Positions 62,856-64,000 of a DNA stretch of 64,000 bases are shown here, one piece after another. A model generated the notes under the pieces. It saw only the letters and a list, made by a program, of their open reading frames with translations. It was not told where the DNA came from and ran no database searches. The stretch comes from Acidobacteriota bacterium (GTDB taxonomy: Bacteria; Acidobacteriota; Terriglobia; Terriglobales; Acidobacteriaceae). A program made the position numbers and the translations under genes. How positions within the stretch are numbered: position 1 is the first letter of the stretch; every line of letters starts with the position of its first letter. The DNA lies in assembly GCA_021816455.1 (NCBI GenBank), contig JAKAXU010000011.1, forward strand, positions 1 to 64,000, written 5' to 3'.

Positions 62856-63980
62856 TCAGTGAGTAGGTGGAGAGGCGTTGGAGGGATTACCCGACGGGCG
62901 TTCCGTGGGGAAGTAGCCGGTGCGGGTGCGCACGAAGAGTTTGCCGTGGCCCTTGGCCTGGGCGGTAACGGAGATACGTCGGAAGCCGGGAATGTTGCTG
63001 GGCGTGGTGGAGTGGTAGCCGAGGGTGTACTGGCTGCGGATGTCGCGGGCGACCTCGGCGGCGATTTCATCGACATCGGCAAGCGATCCAGGAAAGTAGG
63101 CGATGCCGCCGGTTTCGTCGGAGAGCATCTCGAGAGCGCGCCGGGCGTGATGGACCTCCGAGCGCGACATCTCGTCGCCGAAGAGCAGTCCGATGGAGTA
63201 GATGACTGGGCCGGAAAGCTGCTGGACGCGTCGGATGGTCTGTTCGAGGTTCAGCGTGGAGGCGTTGTCTTCACCGTCGGTGATGAGGATGATGACCTGC
63301 TTGGGATTCTTTCCGTCGCTGGCGAGCTTGTCGGCGGAGGCGACGACGGCGTCGTAGAGCGCGGTGCCGCCGCGGGCTTCAATGTGCGAGAGACCCTGGC
63401 GTAGTTTGGCGACACTGGAGGTGAAGTCCTGATCGATGTAGGCTTCGTCGGCGAAGTTGACGACGAAGGCCTCGTCCCTGGGATTGGAGGCTTCGATGAG
63501 GTCGAGGGCGGCTTTGTTGACAGCCGGGCGCTTCTTGTACATGGAGCCGGAGTTGTCGACGATGACGCCGATGGAGACGGGCACATCGGCATGCTGGAAG
63601 CTGATGAGCGTCTGCGGCTTGTTATCTTCCAGAATGCGGAAGTCACCTTTTTTGAGGTTCGGAACGATGCGCCCTTTGCCGTCGATGACGGTGACGTTGA
63701 GCGAGACCTCTTCGACGTTTTGTTGCAGGAGGAAGCCGGAGCCGGAGCGGGTGACCTGTTGGGTGCGATTTGTCGGTGCGGCGGCGTGGGATTCATCGGG
63801 CGAGCGCACGGGATCGGTATCGGTGGAGGGCGCGGCAGCAGCTTGCTGCGCATGCAGGACGGGCGAGACGGCGCAGACGGCTGCAAGCCCGCAGAGGATG
63901 AGAAGAACGAACAGTGGAGTTCGCCAAGCGAAATGCGGAGTGCGAGATGGGTGTGTGCGGCGGATCGTGATCGGTCTCAT
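62856..63980 (-). CDS. Acidobacterial VWFA-related domain protein
   Basis: VSLNVTVIDGKGRIVPNLKKGDFRILEDNKPQTLISFQHADVPVSIGVIVDNSGSM; LITDGEDNAS. Confidence 0.9.
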   Translation of the reverse strand: MRPITIRRTHPSRTPHFAWRTPLFVLLILCGLAAVCAVSPVLHAQQAAAAPSTDTDPVRSPDESHAAAPTNRTQQVTRSGSGFLLQQNVEEVSLNVTVIDGKGRIVPNLKKGDFRILEDNKPQTLISFQHADVPVSIGVIVDNSGSMYKKRPAVNKAALDLIEASNPRDEAFVVNFADEAYIDQDFTSSVAKLRQGLSHIEARGGTALYDAVVASADKLASDGKNPKQVIILITDGEDNASTLNLEQTIRRVQQLSGPVIYSIGLLFGDEMSRSEVHHARRALEMLSDETGGIAYFPGSLADVDEIAAEVARDIRSQYTLGYHSTTPSNIPGFRRISVTAQAKGHGKLFVRTRTGYFPTERPSGNPSNASPPTH

Positions 63981-64000
63981 CGAAAACCTGAAGTGCAGCA

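Overview
The window looks like a chromosomal segment from an acidobacterium. That assignment is an inference from an acidobacterial-type VWFA-related protein, B12-dependent RNR, and several families I associate with Acidobacteria; no database search was run. Coding is dense with frequent strand switches and many tail-to-tail gene pairs. Recognisable content: a HAD-UbiA fusion; an MdtABC-like RND efflux operon (adaptor plus two pumps, no outer-membrane factor); M20 peptidase; tsaD; CCA-adding enzyme; BaiN-like flavoprotein; divergent glycerol genes glpFK/glpD; class II RNR (nrdJ); alpha-carbonic anhydrase; metK; a RodZ-like HTH protein; an FG-GAP protein; a surface-glycan cluster (three glycosyltransferases and an acyltransferase); APC permease; inositol monophosphatase; rbfA-nrnA; a GT39-like enzyme; tandem-GNAT protein; amidase; cysS; dGTPase; an orphan sugar-binding lipoprotein; a TPR protein; purH; rhomboid protease; XRE regulator; a putative ToxR/CadC-like membrane protein; trehalase; DHA2 MFS pump; a six-hairpin glycosidase; a BNR protein and a VWA protein. 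I found no CRISPR array, transposase, prophage, rRNA or confident tRNA. The most interesting unexplained signals are: (i) a decayed 3' fragment of an RND pump gene far from the intact operon (45100-45171); (ii) a putative one-component membrane regulator with a palindrome at its own start; (iii) a structured intergenic locus with a terminator-like hairpin and an alternative fold upstream of trehalase; (iv) inverted-repeat operator candidates at the XRE gene and the glp divergon; (v) a NrdR-box-like pair upstream of nrdJ; (vi) a long metK leader with two alternative long-range pairings. I did not find a clear-cut new defence or mobile system.
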